DNA from: Clostridium sp.
GTDB lineage: Bacteria > Bacillota > Clostridia > Clostridiales > Clostridiaceae
Reading direction: 5' to 3'
Assembly (NCBI GenBank): GCA_029257045.1
Contig: JARIDB010000131.1
Location: forward strand, 1-58,400
DNA length: 58,400 nt
Below, piece after piece: positions 45,081-54,989 of the stretch. The position numbers were made by a program, and so were the translations under genes. Positions within the stretch are counted from its first letter, which is position 1. The number at the start of each line of letters is the position of its first letter. The notes beneath the pieces are model-generated. The model had not been told where the DNA came from. It worked only from the letters and a program-made list of their open reading frames with translations, and did not search any database.

Positions 45081-45189
45081 AAATTCATATGCTTATTAAA
45101 TAAATGCCTATATAATCATATTTGACTTTAACTTAAAAGTCAATAATATTTATATAGTAATATAAGTTTTTGCTTATACCTTAATTGTA

Positions 45190-45324
<135 letters not shown>

Positions 45325-45343
45325 TTAGTAGCTTTTGCTACAT

Positions 45344-45562
45344 TTATTTTGCTCTCCATGTAATTCTACCCCTACTTAAATCGTACGGAGAAAGTTCTAT
45401 AGTAACCTTATCTCCTGGTAAAATCTTTATGAAGTTCATTCTTAATTTCCCTGATATATGTGCTAGTATTTGGTGACCACTTTCTAGTTCAACTTGGAAC
45501 ATAGCATTTGGTAATGATTCTAACACCACACCTTGCATTTCTATTACATCATCTTTTGACAT
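45344..45562 (-). CDS. infA: Translation initiation factor IF-1
   Basis: IF-1 blocks the A site during initiation. The 72-residue OB-fold protein begins [20 protein letters not shown] and contains [19 protein letters not shown] near 35 and the end [13 protein letters not shown]. The ATG at 45562 is about 12 bases after AAGGAGGG, a long spacing; upstream codons that overlap that site are excluded. Confidence 0.97.
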   Translation of the reverse strand: MSKDDVIEMQGVVLESLPNAMFQVELESGHQILAHISGKLRMNFIKILPGDKVTIELSPYDLSRGRITWRAK

Positions 45563-45586
45563 AAGGTAATCAACCCTCCTTAACAA

Positions 45587-45838
45587 TGCCTTTAAACTTT
45601 TAAAGTTTTTATTTTTATCAGCACCTCTATCTTATATGATAGATTCTTTAATCTCATCATTTACATTATTTAAAACCTTGAAGTTTTAAATACTTTAGGC
45701 ATCTGATCTGCTAAGTTTTTCCTAATCTAGGATAAAATATTATCATTTCATTGCCTTATTAAAACATTTAAATGATTTATACTATCCTTTATTTAGGATA
45801 ACTTGCATAATCAAGTCATTGTTTTGCAAACTATTCAC
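45587..45838 (-). pseudogene. Possible relic of a small KOW-domain protein gene
   Basis: The 314-base gap between map and infA has no intact gene. Other clostridia carry here a KOW (L14e/L6e/L27e-like) RNA-binding protein gene of about 90 codons. On the minus strand, fragments in broken frames resemble its ends: a GTG at 45838 opens VNSLQNNDLIMQVILNKG then stops (45782), and a startless frame near infA reads VLNNVNDEIKESII, stop, [17 protein letters not shown]. Matches are by recollection of the family, short and interrupted, so a plain spacer remains possible. Confidence 0.3.
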
Positions 45839-45876
45839 CGTAATGATTTTTTAATACTTTTAAGTATAATTTAACA

Positions 45877-46626
45877 CTATTTAATAAGTGTTAATATCTC
45901 TGGTCCATCTAGCAAAATCACAATTGTATTTTCGTAATGAGCAGATAGATTACCATCACTAGTTACTACAGTCCAGTCATCATTTAATGTTTTAATTTTA
46001 AAGGTCCCTACATTAACCATAGGTTCAATGGCCAAAGCCATACCTTCAACTAATTTCGGGCCTCTATCTGGTCTCCCAAAATTAGGTACTTCCGGATCTT
46101 CGTGTACAACTTTACCTATACCGTGTCCTACGAATTCTTTAACTACAGAGAAACCATTAGTTTCTACGTAGTTCTGTATTTCATGAGATATATTAGTAAG
46201 TCTATTACCAACCTTAGCCTGTTCAATTCCCCTAAAGAAACTTTCTTCAGTTACTTTTATTAATTTTTTGGCTTCATCTGATATATTTCCTACTGCAAAA
46301 GTTCTTGCAGCATCTCCATGAAAGCCGTTTAAAAAAGCACCGCAGTCTATGCTAACAATATCTCCATCTTTTAATACATAACCTCCTGGGATTCCATGAA
46401 CTACCACTTGGTTAACAGAGGTACATAATGTTGCAGGAAAACCATATAATCCTTTAAAGGATGGTTTAGCTCCTTTGCTTCTTATGAACTCTTCTGCTAT
46501 TATATCCAATTCTTTGGTAGTTATTCCTGGCCTTACTTTTTGTTCTATAAGTAATAAGGTTTCACCTACTATTCGACCTACAGCTCTCATTAAGTCAATT
46601 TCCTTATCATTTTTAATAAAAATCAT
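45877..46626 (-). CDS. map: Methionine aminopeptidase, type I
   Basis: Map removes the initiator methionine from nascent proteins. In 249 residues the five metal ligands are visible: Asp in VSIDCGAFLNG near 97, Asp in FHGDAARTF near 108, His in EFVGHGIGKVVHEDP near 171, Glu in ALAIEPMV near 204 and Glu in HYENTIVIL near 235. HGIPGGYVLKDGDIVSIDCG is typical type I. It is three bases after adk; AGGTGAAT before ATG lies inside the adk end. Confidence 0.97.
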   Translation of the reverse strand: MIFIKNDKEIDLMRAVGRIVGETLLLIEQKVRPGITTKELDIIAEEFIRSKGAKPSFKGLYGFPATLCTSVNQVVVHGIPGGYVLKDGDIVSIDCGAFLNGFHGDAARTFAVGNISDEAKKLIKVTEESFFRGIEQAKVGNRLTNISHEIQNYVETNGFSVVKEFVGHGIGKVVHEDPEVPNFGRPDRGPKLVEGMALAIEPMVNVGTFKIKTLNDDWTVVTSDGNLSAHYENTIVILLDGPEILTLIK

Positions 46627-46629
46627 AAA

Positions 46630-47274
46630 TTATTCACCTAATATTTCGCATATTCCTTCGAATACCTCATTAATACCTTTGGTACCATCTACAACAGAAA
46701 GCAAATCTTTCTCTTTATAAAAATCAATCAGTGGTTGTGTTTGTTTTTCATACACATTTAATCTTTCAGATACGGTTTCTTGTGTATCATCTTTTCTTTG
46801 GATTACATCACTTCCACAAACATCACATTTACCATCACTTATTGGTGGGTTAAACTTTATGTGATAACTAGCTCCACATGATGGACAAACTCTTCTTCCA
46901 GTCATTCTTTCTAATATAAATCCTGTCGGAACTTCTATTAGTAATGCTGTATCTAGTTTTAAATTTCTTGAATCAAGAAATTCTTCAAGGGCTTCCGCTT
47001 GATTAACTGTTCTTGGAAATCCATCTAATAGATAACCATTTTTACAATCATCTTGTTGAAGTCTATCCTTAACCATGTTAATTGTTACTTCATCAGGAAC
47101 CAATTGTCCTTTATCAATATGTTTTTTAGCTTCTATTCCTAAAGGAGTATTTTGGGAAATATTTTTTCTAAAAATATCACCTGTAGAAATATGTGGAATT
47201 GAGTATCTATTACTAATTGATTTTGCCTGTGTTCCCTTACCTGCTCCAGGAGGACCTAATAATACTATCTTCAC
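46630..47274 (-). CDS. adk: Adenylate kinase
   Basis: Adk interconverts 2 ADP with ATP and AMP. The 214-residue long-type enzyme has the P-loop [12 protein letters not shown] at residue 5, AMP-site HISTGDIFR near 28, [10 protein letters not shown] near 80, and a LID domain with four zinc cysteines (CPSCGASYH and CDVCGSD). The start is the GTG at 47274: GGAGATGAT lies just ahead, while the two ATGs within that site are too close. secY lies 24 bases upstream. Confidence 0.96.
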   Translation of the reverse strand: MKIVLLGPPGAGKGTQAKSISNRYSIPHISTGDIFRKNISQNTPLGIEAKKHIDKGQLVPDEVTINMVKDRLQQDDCKNGYLLDGFPRTVNQAEALEEFLDSRNLKLDTALLIEVPTGFILERMTGRRVCPSCGASYHIKFNPPISDGKCDVCGSDVIQRKDDTQETVSERLNVYEKQTQPLIDFYKEKDLLSVVDGTKGINEVFEGICEILGE

Positions 47275-47297
47275 GGGCATCATCTCCAATATTTAAA

Positions 47298-48572
47298 CTA
47301 TTTTAGGAATCCTTGATAATGTCTCATAATTAATTGTGAATCTAATTGTCTTGAAAAATCAAGGCCAACTCCAACCATAATTAATAATGAAGTACCTCCA
47401 AATTGAATTCCTTGTAAACTTGTATTTGAAATAATTATTGGTAGAACCGCTAATAAAGCAGCAAATAATCCACCAATTAAGGATACTTTCGTAAGTATTC
47501 TTTCGAAATACCTCTCTGTTGCTTCTCCTGGTCTTATACCTGGCACAAAGCCTGCTGATTTGTTAAGATTCTCTGCCATCTCATCAGGTTTAAATGTAAT
47601 TTGAGTATAGAACCAAGTAAAGAATATTGTTAATATAGCATATACTACTGGATACATCCAAGCAGTTTCATTAAATATACTGTAATTACTTGTAGTAATT
47701 GTCTTAGCCCAACTTAGATTTGGAAAAATTTCTGCAATTGTTTTTGGAAATGCCATAACTGACATTGAAAAAATAATCGCAATAACTGCTGATCCTATAA
47801 TGCTTAAAGGAATGTGAGTGCTTTGCCCTCTCATAACTTTATTTCCAACTGCTTTTCCAGCATATTGTACTGGTACTCTTCTTTCTGCTAATGAGAAGAA
47901 TATACTAAAAGCAAGTAAGGCTATCATAAATGCTATAAATAAGAATATCTCAACAAATGTAATTTCTCCTTGATCCTTTAATGTAAATAATGACATTAAA
48001 GTTACAGGTAACTGAGATACAATATTAACAAAAATTAATATTGAAGTTCCATTCCCGAAACCTTTAGCTGTAATTTGATCTCCTAGCCACATACAGAATG
48101 TAGACCCTGTTACTAATGAAACTAATACAACTAATACTTCTGACCATTGCATTCCGTTAAGAGCTCCTCTTGAAGCTGCTAAACTATATGTTCCGAAAGC
48201 AAGGATACAAGCTATAATAATTGATAAGATCCTAGTCATCTTTTGAATTTTCTTTCTTCCATCTTCCCCTTCTTTAGATAATTGCTCTAAAGATGGTATT
48301 GCTACAGTTAATAACTGAACAATGATTGAAGCATTAATATATGGTGTTACGCCTAAAGCCAAAAGGCTAAATTGTCTAAATGCACCACCAGATAATAAAT
48401 CATAAAAACCAAATAAAGTTCCGCTACTTGCTAAACTATCTAGGGCTTCTCTGCTAATCCCAGGAACAGGAATATGTGTTCCCATCCTGAAAATTGCAAC
48501 TATTATTATAGTCCATATAAATTTCTTTTTTAATTCGGGAACCTTCCAGGCATTACGTAGGGTTGATAGCAT
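47298..48572 (-). CDS. secY: Protein translocase subunit SecY
   Basis: SecY is the channel of the Sec translocon. The 424-residue protein has ten membrane helices, the N-terminal GTHIPVPGI near 32, plug-region LLSGGAFRQFSLLALGVTP near 60, and the cytoplasmic C5 loop KPDEMAENLNKSAGFVPGIR near 328 that contacts the ribosome and SecA. It begins one base after the rplO stop region, as usual in the spc operon. Confidence 0.98.
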   Translation of the reverse strand: MLSTLRNAWKVPELKKKFIWTIIIVAIFRMGTHIPVPGISREALDSLASSGTLFGFYDLLSGGAFRQFSLLALGVTPYINASIIVQLLTVAIPSLEQLSKEGEDGRKKIQKMTRILSIIIACILAFGTYSLAASRGALNGMQWSEVLVVLVSLVTGSTFCMWLGDQITAKGFGNGTSILIFVNIVSQLPVTLMSLFTLKDQGEITFVEIFLFIAFMIALLAFSIFFSLAERRVPVQYAGKAVGNKVMRGQSTHIPLSIIGSAVIAIIFSMSVMAFPKTIAEIFPNLSWAKTITTSNYSIFNETAWMYPVVYAILTIFFTWFYTQITFKPDEMAENLNKSAGFVPGIRPGEATERYFERILTKVSLIGGLFAALLAVLPIIISNTSLQGIQFGGTSLLIMVGVGLDFSRQLDSQLIMRHYQGFLK

Positions 48573-48573
48573 A

Positions 48574-49014
48574 CTAAATCACCTCAACTTTTCCTCCAGC
48601 TGCTTCTATCTTTTCAGCCGCTGATTTTGAGAACTTACATCCTTTTACAGTTAGGCTCTTCTCTAATGATCCGTTTCCTAGTATCTTAACTCCGTCTCTT
48701 ATCTTACTGATAACTCTTGTTTCAAGTAAAAATTCTGGTGTAATTTCAGTACCATTTTCAAATATGTTTAATCTATCAACGTTAATACTAACGTATTGTT
48801 TAGCAAATATATTTGTAAATCCTCTTTTAGGAAGTCTTCTATATAATGGCATTTGACCACCTTCGAAGCCCGGTCTTACTCCACCGCCTGATCTAGCATT
48901 TTGACCTTTTTCACCTTTTCCAGCATTTCTACCTGTTCCTGAACCAGTACCTCTACCAATTCTCTTAGGAGATTTTTTACTACCTGCTGGTGGTTTTAAT
49001 TCATGAAGTTTCAT
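48574..49014 (-). CDS. rplO: 50S ribosomal protein L15
   Basis: L15 is a late-assembly protein reaching into 23S rRNA. The 146 residues begin [20 protein letters not shown], with the glycine/arginine-rich extension [20 protein letters not shown] near 19 and [19 protein letters not shown] near 47. AGGAGGTG precedes ATG at 49014; secY follows at once. Confidence 0.98.
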   Translation of the reverse strand: MKLHELKPPAGSKKSPKRIGRGTGSGTGRNAGKGEKGQNARSGGGVRPGFEGGQMPLYRRLPKRGFTNIFAKQYVSINVDRLNIFENGTEITPEFLLETRVISKIRDGVKILGNGSLEKSLTVKGCKFSKSAAEKIEAAGGKVEVI

Positions 49015-49035
49015 TACTCAGTGCACCTCCTCTTA

Positions 49036-49215
49036 CTAAATTTCTTCTACTTTTAGTAGATAGTCAACTTTGTTTATCATTCCTCTGATTTGAGGATTTT
49101 CTTCATGTTCTACTGTCTTACCAATTTTTTTTAGTCCTAGGGCCTGTGCAGTAGCAATATGGTCTTTTTTTCTTCCAATTAAACTTTTAACTAGAGTAAC
49201 TTTAATTTTTGCCAT
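49036..49215 (-). CDS. rpmD: 50S ribosomal protein L30
   Basis: A 59-residue protein, [20 protein letters not shown] at the N-terminus, then [15 protein letters not shown] and [17 protein letters not shown], the full L30 signature with the central GLxK(I/R) turn. AGGAGGGA precedes the ATG at 49215. It lies 11 bases after rpsE and 21 bases before rplO. Confidence 0.97.
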   Translation of the reverse strand: MAKIKVTLVKSLIGRKKDHIATAQALGLKKIGKTVEHEENPQIRGMINKVDYLLKVEEI

Positions 49216-49226
49216 TGCTTTCCCTC

Positions 49227-49724
49227 CTAACCTAGTATTTCTTCTACTGATTTGCCTCTTAATTTAGCTATATCTTCAGCTGTTCTTAAGTTTGCTAAAC
49301 CATTAATAGTAGCGCTAACCATATTTTTAGGATTGTTTGAACCTAATGATTTAGCTCTAACATCCTTTAATCCTGCTAATTCAAGTACGTTTCTTGCTGG
49401 ACCTCCAGCAATAACTCCTGAACCTTCTTCAGCTGGCATTATAAGAACTTTACCAGTTCCGAATTTTCCATATATTTGATGAGGAATAGTAGTGCCAACA
49501 ATTGCTACACTTACTAAGTTTTTCTTAGCGTCTTCTATTCCTTTTTTGATTGCCTCGGGGATTTCTATTGACTTACCCATTCCAACGCCTACGTGTCCGT
49601 TTTCGTCACCTACAACTACTAATGCGCTGAATCTAAAGTTTCTACCACCCTTAACAACCTTAGTTACTCTGTTAATTCCAACAACCTTTTCCTTAAGGTC
49701 CAGTGTGCTAGGATCGATTCTCAT
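49227..49724 (-). CDS. rpsE: 30S ribosomal protein S5
   Basis: S5 affects decoding accuracy and helicase activity at mRNA entry. The 165 residues show [19 protein letters not shown] near 14 (the loop where spectinomycin-resistance changes arise), [17 protein letters not shown] near 46 and [19 protein letters not shown] [16 protein letters not shown] near 122. It follows rplR by 19 bases. Confidence 0.98.
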   Translation of the reverse strand: MRIDPSTLDLKEKVVGINRVTKVVKGGRNFRFSALVVVGDENGHVGVGMGKSIEIPEAIKKGIEDAKKNLVSVAIVGTTIPHQIYGKFGTGKVLIMPAEEGSGVIAGGPARNVLELAGLKDVRAKSLGSNNPKNMVSATINGLANLRTAEDIAKLRGKSVEEILG

Positions 49725-49743
49725 GTATTTCCCTCCTCGTTTA

Positions 49744-50106
49744 TTAGAATTTTAAGCCCGCTTCTCTTGCAGATTCTGCTAAAGATTGGATTCTTCCGTG
49801 ATATACATATCCAGCTCTATCGAATACTACTTCACTGATTCCTTTTTCTAAGGCTCTCTTTGCTACTAATTCTCCAACTAGTTTAGCTGTTTCTTTATTT
49901 CCACCTAATTTTAAATTAAGGTCTTTATCTAAAGTTGAAGCTGAAACTAATGTTACTGAATTAACATCATCTATAATTTGTGCATACATATTCTTTTCAC
50001 TTCTATACACTGAAAGTCTTGGTCTTTCAGGAGTACCTGAAATTTTCTTACGTACTCTTAGGTGACGTTTTTCTCTGTTAGCTTTTCTGTCTACCTTATT
50101 GAACAT
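49744..50106 (-). CDS. rplR: 50S ribosomal protein L18
   Basis: L18 binds 5S rRNA with L5. The 120-residue protein has a basic N-terminus [37 protein letters not shown] near 28 and [20 protein letters not shown] near 95. Gap of 20 bases from rplF. Confidence 0.98.
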   Translation of the reverse strand: MFNKVDRKANREKRHLRVRKKISGTPERPRLSVYRSEKNMYAQIIDDVNSVTLVSASTLDKDLNLKLGGNKETAKLVGELVAKRALEKGISEVVFDRAGYVYHGRIQSLAESAREAGLKF

Positions 50107-50126
50107 AAAGGTTTCACTCCTTTCTA

Positions 50127-50669
50127 TTATTTCTTACCAGTTTTACCTTCTTTACGTCTGATAACTTCATTCTCAAACTTAATTCCTTTACCTTTGTATG
50201 GTTCAGGTTTTCTCCATTGTCTGATTTCAGCCGCAGCGTCTCCAACTAATTCTTTGTCAATTCCTTTGACACTAACTTTAGTTGGTGCAGTAATTTCAAA
50301 TGTTACACCTTCAATTGGTTCTATTTCTACTGGATGTGAAAAACCTAAATTCATTACAAGTTTTTTACCTTGTAATTGTGCTTTGTAACCAACACCTATT
50401 AGTTCTAAATTCTTTTGGAATCCTTTTTCAACACCTATTACCATGTTATTGATTAAAGCTCTAGTTAATCCATGAAGAGATTTATGTTGTTTATCTTCAC
50501 TTGGTCTAGTAACAACAACATTGTTATCTTCAACTGCTATATTCATGTCCTTATGCATAGCCTTAACAAGTTCGCCTTTTGGCCCTTTAACTGTAACAAC
50601 ATTATCTGCTGAAACATCTACAGTTACGCCTGCAGGTATAGCTATAGGTAATCTACCTACTCTTGACAT
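50127..50669 (-). CDS. rplF: 50S ribosomal protein L6
   Basis: L6 lies by the factor-binding site at the stalk base. The 180 residues start [15 protein letters not shown] and include [14 protein letters not shown] near 30, [20 protein letters not shown] near 89 and the C-terminal [20 protein letters not shown] signature near 150. AGGAGGTG precedes ATG. Confidence 0.98.
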   Translation of the reverse strand: MSRVGRLPIAIPAGVTVDVSADNVVTVKGPKGELVKAMHKDMNIAVEDNNVVVTRPSEDKQHKSLHGLTRALINNMVIGVEKGFQKNLELIGVGYKAQLQGKKLVMNLGFSHPVEIEPIEGVTFEITAPTKVSVKGIDKELVGDAAAEIRQWRKPEPYKGKGIKFENEVIRRKEGKTGKK

Positions 50670-50728
50670 AATCGCACCTCCTGTTTTACTTGTTTATATG
50701 TTAATCTAATTTTCTTATCTTCTTTAAA

Positions 50729-51127
50729 TTACCAAACGTAGCAGATAACTTCTCCACCTAATCCAGTTTTTCTAGCTTCTCTATCAACTAATAATCCAGT
50801 TGATGTTGAGATTATAGCAATTCCTAAGCCATTTAACACTTTTGGAATTTCATCTTTCTTGCAGTAAACTCTAAGTCCTGGTTTAGATATTCTCTTTAAT
50901 CCAGTTATTACTCTTTCTTTACCTGCACCATATTTAAGAGATATTCTTAGCATTGGAACAACTCCATCGTTATATTCCTCAACTTCTTTAATGTATCCCT
51001 CTTGTAATAATATATCTGTAAGTGCCTTCTTTACATTTGATGAAGGAACTTCTACTACTTCATGTTTAACAGCATTTGCGTTTCTTATACGAGTCAGCAA
51101 ATCTGCGATAGGATCTGTCATAACCAT
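50729..51127 (-). CDS. rpsH: 30S ribosomal protein S8
   Basis: S8 binds the central domain of 16S rRNA and in E. coli represses the spc operon. The 132 residues show [20 protein letters not shown] near the start and the C-terminal [20 protein letters not shown] near 108. The first of two close ATGs is taken because it lies eight bases after GGAGG. Confidence 0.98.
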   Translation of the reverse strand: MVMTDPIADLLTRIRNANAVKHEVVEVPSSNVKKALTDILLQEGYIKEVEEYNDGVVPMLRISLKYGAGKERVITGLKRISKPGLRVYCKKDEIPKVLNGLGIAIISTSTGLLVDREARKTGLGGEVICYVW

Positions 51128-51158
51128 TTAATGTGCCTCCTTTCACTACATCAGTTTT

Positions 51159-51344
51159 TTACCAGCTTGCTTTTTTACATCCAGGAATTTCACCTTTATA
51201 AGCAAGTTCTCTAAAACATATACGGCATATACCGAATTTCTTTAATACTGAATGTGGTCTTCCACATAATCTGCATCTAGTATAAGCCCTAGTTGTATAT
51301 TTAGGTTCTTTACTCCATTTTTCAATAATAGCTTTACGTGCCAT
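51159..51344 (-). CDS. rpsN: 30S ribosomal protein S14, zinc type
   Basis: A 61-residue type Z S14 with all four zinc cysteines ([20 protein letters not shown]) and the [17 protein letters not shown] tail. Zinc-type S14 in the spc operon is the normal Gram-positive arrangement. It is 15 bases after rplE. Confidence 0.98.
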   Translation of the reverse strand: MARKAIIEKWSKEPKYTTRAYTRCRLCGRPHSVLKKFGICRICFRELAYKGEIPGCKKASW

Positions 51345-51359
51345 GGTTTTCCCTCCTTA

Positions 51360-51902
51360 CTATTGAGCGAACGGCATACCAAGGAATCTTAGTAATTCTC
51401 TTGCTTCTTCGTCAGTCTTTGCAGTTGTAACGAAGATTATATCCATTCCTCTAACCTTATCGATTTTATCGTATTCTATTTCTGGGAATATTAACTGCTC
51501 TTTAATACCTAGAGAATAGTTTCCTCTTCCATCAAAAGCTTTGCTTGACACACCTCTAAAGTCTCTAACTCTTGGTAAAGCTATTGACATTAACTTGTCT
51601 GCAAACTCATACATATTAACTTTTCTTAGCGTTACTTTACATCCGATTGCCATATCTTCTCTTAACTTGAAGTTAGCAACTGACTTCTTAGCTCTTGTTA
51701 ATATAGGTTTTTGACCTGCTATTATACTTAGATCGTTAACTGCTGCTTCTAAAATCTTTTGATTTTCTTTAGCTTCACCAACACCCATGTTAATAACAAT
51801 CTTTTCTAGCTTTGGAATTTCCATTATATTTTTGTATCCGAACTTTTCAATCATAGCTGGGACTACTTCTTTTAAATACTTCTCATGAAGTCTTGTTGTC
51901 AT
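51360..51902 (-). CDS. rplE: 50S ribosomal protein L5
   Basis: L5 binds 5S rRNA and bridges to S13. The 180 residues include [18 protein letters not shown] near 32, [19 protein letters not shown] near 64 and the C-terminal [20 protein letters not shown] near 152. AGGAGGTA precedes ATG at 51902. Confidence 0.98.
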   Translation of the reverse strand: MTTRLHEKYLKEVVPAMIEKFGYKNIMEIPKLEKIVINMGVGEAKENQKILEAAVNDLSIIAGQKPILTRAKKSVANFKLREDMAIGCKVTLRKVNMYEFADKLMSIALPRVRDFRGVSSKAFDGRGNYSLGIKEQLIFPEIEYDKIDKVRGMDIIFVTTAKTDEEARELLRFLGMPFAQ

Positions 51903-51923
51903 AATTAGTACCTCCTTTCAGTA

Positions 51924-52238
51924 TTAAAATGTTTCTCCACATTTCTTGCATAATCTTACCTTAGTACCGTCTTCTAAGATTTTGTTACTAATTCTAGTAG
52001 CATTTTTGCATTTTGTGCAGTATAACATAACTTTTGAGCTATATACAGCTCCTTCTCTTTCAATTATTCCACCTTGAGCATTAGCTTTAGTTGGCTTTTG
52101 GTGCTTCTTAACTATATTAACTCCTTGAACGATAATTTTACCTGTCTTAGGACTTACTTTTAGAACTTCACCAGTTTTTCCTTTATCTTTACCAGAAACA
52201 ACTACAACTGTGTCGTTTTTTCTAACATGTACCTTCAA
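51924..52238 (-). CDS. rplX: 50S ribosomal protein L24
   Basis: L24 nucleates large-subunit assembly. The 104-residue protein carries the KOW motif in VVVSGKDKGKTGEVLKVSPK near 10 and a C-terminal zinc-ribbon-like part CTKCKNATRIS with CKKCGE. The start is TTG at 52238 (MKVHVRKND), eight bases after GGAGG; a GTG three codons earlier is part of the binding site. Confidence 0.97.
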   Translation of the reverse strand: MKVHVRKNDTVVVVSGKDKGKTGEVLKVSPKTGKIIVQGVNIVKKHQKPTKANAQGGIIEREGAVYSSKVMLYCTKCKNATRISNKILEDGTKVRLCKKCGETF

Positions 52239-52255
52239 ATGAGACACCTCCTCTA

Positions 52256-52624
52256 TTATAGAACTTCAGGTGCTAATGATAATATCTTGTTAAATTCCTT
52301 ATCTCTTAGCTCCCTAGCAACTGGTCCGAAGATACGAGTTCCTCTTGGTTGCTTATCATCTTTTATGATAACAGCTGCATTTTCATCAAACTTAATGTAT
52401 GAACCATCAGCTCTTCTTAATCCTCTAACTGATCTAACTATAACAGCTTTTATTACGTCTCCTTTTTTAACAACTCCGCCTGGTGTTGCACTTTTAACGC
52501 TAGCAACTATTATATCTCCAATGTTACCGAACTTTCTTTTTGATCCGCCTAGAACTCTAATACACATAATTTCTTTAGCGCCTGAGTTATCAGCTACCTT
52601 TAGTCTACTTTGCTGTTGTATCAT
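52256..52624 (-). CDS. rplN: 50S ribosomal protein L14
   Basis: L14 forms an intersubunit bridge and binds the silencing factor RsfS. The 122 residues begin [20 protein letters not shown] and contain [20 protein letters not shown] near 68 and [20 protein letters not shown] near 94. AAAGGAGGG precedes ATG. Confidence 0.98.
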   Translation of the reverse strand: MIQQQSRLKVADNSGAKEIMCIRVLGGSKRKFGNIGDIIVASVKSATPGGVVKKGDVIKAVIVRSVRGLRRADGSYIKFDENAAVIIKDDKQPRGTRIFGPVARELRDKEFNKILSLAPEVL

Positions 52625-52652
52625 TGAATAACCCTCCTTTCAGACTTAAAGC

Positions 52653-52907
52653 CTATTTAGCTTTTTCAATTATTTCAACAAGTCTCCATCTCTTATCTTT
52701 AGATAATGGTCTAGTTTCCATAATTGAAACTTTATCATTTATTTTAGCTTCATTATTTTCATCATGAACTTTAAATTTTGTTGTCTTTTTTATAGTTTTT
52801 CCATATAACGGATGTCTAACTTTAGTTTCAACAGCGACTATAATAGTCTTCTCCATTTTATCTGAAACAACTCTACCTAATCTTTTTTTTCTTAATCCTC
52901 TTTCCAT
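52653..52907 (-). CDS. rpsQ: 30S ribosomal protein S17
   Basis: S17 is a primary 16S rRNA binder (OB fold). The 84 residues include [19 protein letters not shown] near 5, [20 protein letters not shown] near 32 and [20 protein letters not shown] near 60. It is 23 bases after rpmC. Confidence 0.98.
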   Translation of the reverse strand: MERGLRKKRLGRVVSDKMEKTIIVAVETKVRHPLYGKTIKKTTKFKVHDENNEAKINDKVSIMETRPLSKDKRWRLVEIIEKAK

Positions 52908-52930
52908 AAAGAGTTACCTCCTTTCAGCTT

Positions 52931-53143
52931 TTACTGTTCGAAAGCCCTAATCTCTTCTTCTCTAATGATGGTTTTGATTTGGGCTATAGATTTCTTTACT
53001 TCTTTAATTCTCATAGGATTTTCTAATTGGCCTGTAGCTAATTGGAATCTTAAGTTGAATAATTCAGCCTTAAGGTCATTTAGTTTAACCTTTAAATCTT
53101 GAGGATTACCTGTTCTTAATTCTTTTAATTGTTCAGCCTTCAT
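52931..53143 (-). CDS. rpmC: 50S ribosomal protein L29
   Basis: L29 lies at the tunnel exit near the SRP and trigger-factor site. The 70-residue helical hairpin contains [20 protein letters not shown] near 24 and [20 protein letters not shown] near 46. Its ATG shares one base with the rplP stop codon, implying coupled translation. Confidence 0.98.
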   Translation of the reverse strand: MKAEQLKELRTGNPQDLKVKLNDLKAELFNLRFQLATGQLENPMRIKEVKKSIAQIKTIIREEEIRAFEQ

Positions 53144-53577
53144 TATTCTTCACCACCCATTTCCTCAAAATCTTTTCTTGTAACGAACTTAGTCTTTACA
53201 GGAAGTTTGTGTGATGCAAGTCTCATAGCTTCTCTTGCAACTTCTTCGTTAACTCCTGATAATTCAAATAGAACTCTACCAGGTTTAACTACTGCTACCC
53301 AGAACTCTGGAGCTCCTTTACCAGATCCCATTCTTGTACCGATTGGTTTTGAAGAAACTGGCTTATCTGGGAAAATCTTTATCCAAAGTTTTCCACCTCT
53401 TCTAATATATCTGTTTATAGCAATTCTGGCAGCTTCGATTTGATTACTTTTTATCCAACCGCACTCTGTAGCTTGAATACCAAAATCTCCATATGCAAGG
53501 AAATTACCTCTAGTAGCTTTTCCTTTCATTCTACCACGTTGTACCTTACGATGCTTAACTCTTTTAGGCATTAACAT
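53143..53577 (-). CDS. rplP: 50S ribosomal protein L16
   Basis: L16 helps place the acceptor arm of A-site tRNA. The 144 residues show [20 protein letters not shown] near the start, [24 protein letters not shown] [14 protein letters not shown] near 48, and [20 protein letters not shown] near 81. The first ATG (53577) is eight bases after AGGAGG and is used though MPKR is the commoner family start. Confidence 0.97.
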   Translation of the reverse strand: MLMPKRVKHRKVQRGRMKGKATRGNFLAYGDFGIQATECGWIKSNQIEAARIAINRYIRRGGKLWIKIFPDKPVSSKPIGTRMGSGKGAPEFWVAVVKPGRVLFELSGVNEEVAREAMRLASHKLPVKTKFVTRKDFEEMGGEE

Positions 53578-53594
53578 GACTAACTCCTCCTTTC

Positions 53595-54263
53595 TTACGC
53601 GTTACTTTCTTCCTTCTTTTCTACTTTTTTAGTTGGAAGAACTTCTCCATTATACACCCAAACTTTAACTCCAATTTTACCGTATGTTGTGTCTGCTTCA
53701 GCAAATCCATAATCGATATCAGCTCTTAATGTTTGTAGTGGAATTGTTCCTTCGTGATATTGTTCAGTTCTAGCTATTTCAGCTCCACCTAATCTACCAG
53801 CGCAAGCAGTTTTAACACCTTTTGCTCCAAGTCTCATAGCTCTTTGAATGCTTTGTTTCATAGCTCTTCTGAATGAAACTCTCTTTTCTAATTGTGCAGC
53901 TATATTTTCTGCAACCAATTGAGCATTAGCTTCAGAGTTTCTAACTTCAACTATGTTAATTAATAAATTTTTATTACTAACTACATTTGAAAGTTTAACT
54001 TTTAATGCTTCAATTCCTGATCCACCTTTGCCTATTACAACTCCTGGTTTAGCAGTGTATATATTTAATTTAACTCTTTTAGAAGCTCTTTCTATTTCAA
54101 TCTTTGAAATTCCAGCTGAAAAAAGTTCTTTTTTAACAAATGTTCTTATTTTGTTATCTTCAATTAAATTGTTAGCAAAATCTTTTTTGTTTGCATACCA
54201 TTTAGCATTCCAACCATTGATAACTCCGACTCTAAGTCCATGAGGATTTACTTTTTGACCCAC
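53595..54263 (-). CDS. rpsC: 30S ribosomal protein S3
   Basis: S3 lies at the mRNA entry and contributes to helicase activity. The 222 residues start [20 protein letters not shown] and include the KH-domain GXXG loop [16 protein letters not shown] near 73 and the C-terminal [20 protein letters not shown] near 148. A short acidic/basic tail follows. Confidence 0.98.
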   Translation of the reverse strand: MGQKVNPHGLRVGVINGWNAKWYANKKDFANNLIEDNKIRTFVKKELFSAGISKIEIERASKRVKLNIYTAKPGVVIGKGGSGIEALKVKLSNVVSNKNLLINIVEVRNSEANAQLVAENIAAQLEKRVSFRRAMKQSIQRAMRLGAKGVKTACAGRLGGAEIARTEQYHEGTIPLQTLRADIDYGFAEADTTYGKIGVKVWVYNGEVLPTKKVEKKEESNA

Positions 54264-54282
54264 TTGATTTCCCTCCTTCTTT

Positions 54283-54618
54283 TTAAGCTCTTTCTTTAAC
54301 TACAAGTGTAATATTACTTGTTCTTTTGTTAATTCTAAATGCTTTACCGTGATCCATTGGTCTAAATCTTTTCAGAGTTGGACCAGCACCAACATATGCT
54401 TCTGCTACATATAATCTTTCAACATCCATTTCATGATTATTTTCTGCATTAGCAACAACTGACTTTAAAACTTTGTTTATAGTAACAGCTGCATCTTTTG
54501 GAGTATATTGTAAGATAGCAAAAGCCTCTTGAATATTTTTTCCTCTTATTAAATCAAGAACTACTCCTACTTTAGTTGGAGATATTCTAACATATTTAGC
54601 TATAGCTCTAGCTTCCAT
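54283..54618 (-). CDS. rplV: 50S ribosomal protein L22
   Basis: L22 lines the exit tunnel and its loop is a macrolide-resistance site. The 111 residues include [20 protein letters not shown] near 8, the loop region [20 protein letters not shown] near 75 and the end [11 protein letters not shown]. It is 19 bases ahead of rpsC. Confidence 0.98.
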   Translation of the reverse strand: MEARAIAKYVRISPTKVGVVLDLIRGKNIQEAFAILQYTPKDAAVTINKVLKSVVANAENNHEMDVERLYVAEAYVGAGPTLKRFRPMDHGKAFRINKRTSNITLVVKERA

Positions 54619-54639
54619 TTATGTTCCTCCTTTCTCGGA

Positions 54640-54924
54640 TTACTTTCTTTTTTTAGCAGATTTTTCATCGTAGTCATGACCTCTGTAAGTTCTTGTTAAT
54701 ACGAACTCACCAAGTTTATGTCCAATCATATCTTCACTAATGAAAACTGGAACATGCTTTCTTCCATCATGAACAGCAATTGTGTGTCCAATCATTTGTG
54801 GAAAAATTGTTGAACTTCTTGACCAAGTCTTAACAACCTTTTTGTCTCCACTAGCATTCATTTCTTCTATTTTCTTTAAAAGTCCTTCTTGTACGAAAGG
54901 TCCTTTTTTTATTGATCTACTCAC
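54640..54924 (-). CDS. rpsS: 30S ribosomal protein S19
   Basis: S19 contacts S13 and the A-site tRNA region in the head. The 94-residue protein starts [19 protein letters not shown] and has [20 protein letters not shown] near 37 and [16 protein letters not shown] near 67. A tetraloop hairpin lies just upstream at 54967-54986. Confidence 0.98.
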   Translation of the reverse strand: MSRSIKKGPFVQEGLLKKIEEMNASGDKKVVKTWSRSSTIFPQMIGHTIAVHDGRKHVPVFISEDMIGHKLGEFVLTRTYRGHDYDEKSAKKRK

Positions 54925-54966
54925 TATAATTTGCCTCCCTTCATAATCTTTAGGATGACAAGCTGC

Positions 54967-54986
54967 GAAGAGAATCTCTTCTCTTC
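54967..54986 (-). other. Intercistronic hairpin with GNRA tetraloop (rplB-rpsS)
   Basis: The minus-strand RNA forms a perfect 8-bp stem GAAGAGAA/UUCUCUUC closed by the loop GAGA, a GNRA tetraloop. It lies between the rplB stop and the rpsS start and has no T run. It may affect mRNA processing or stability. Confidence 0.45.
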
Positions 54987-54989
54987 ATG

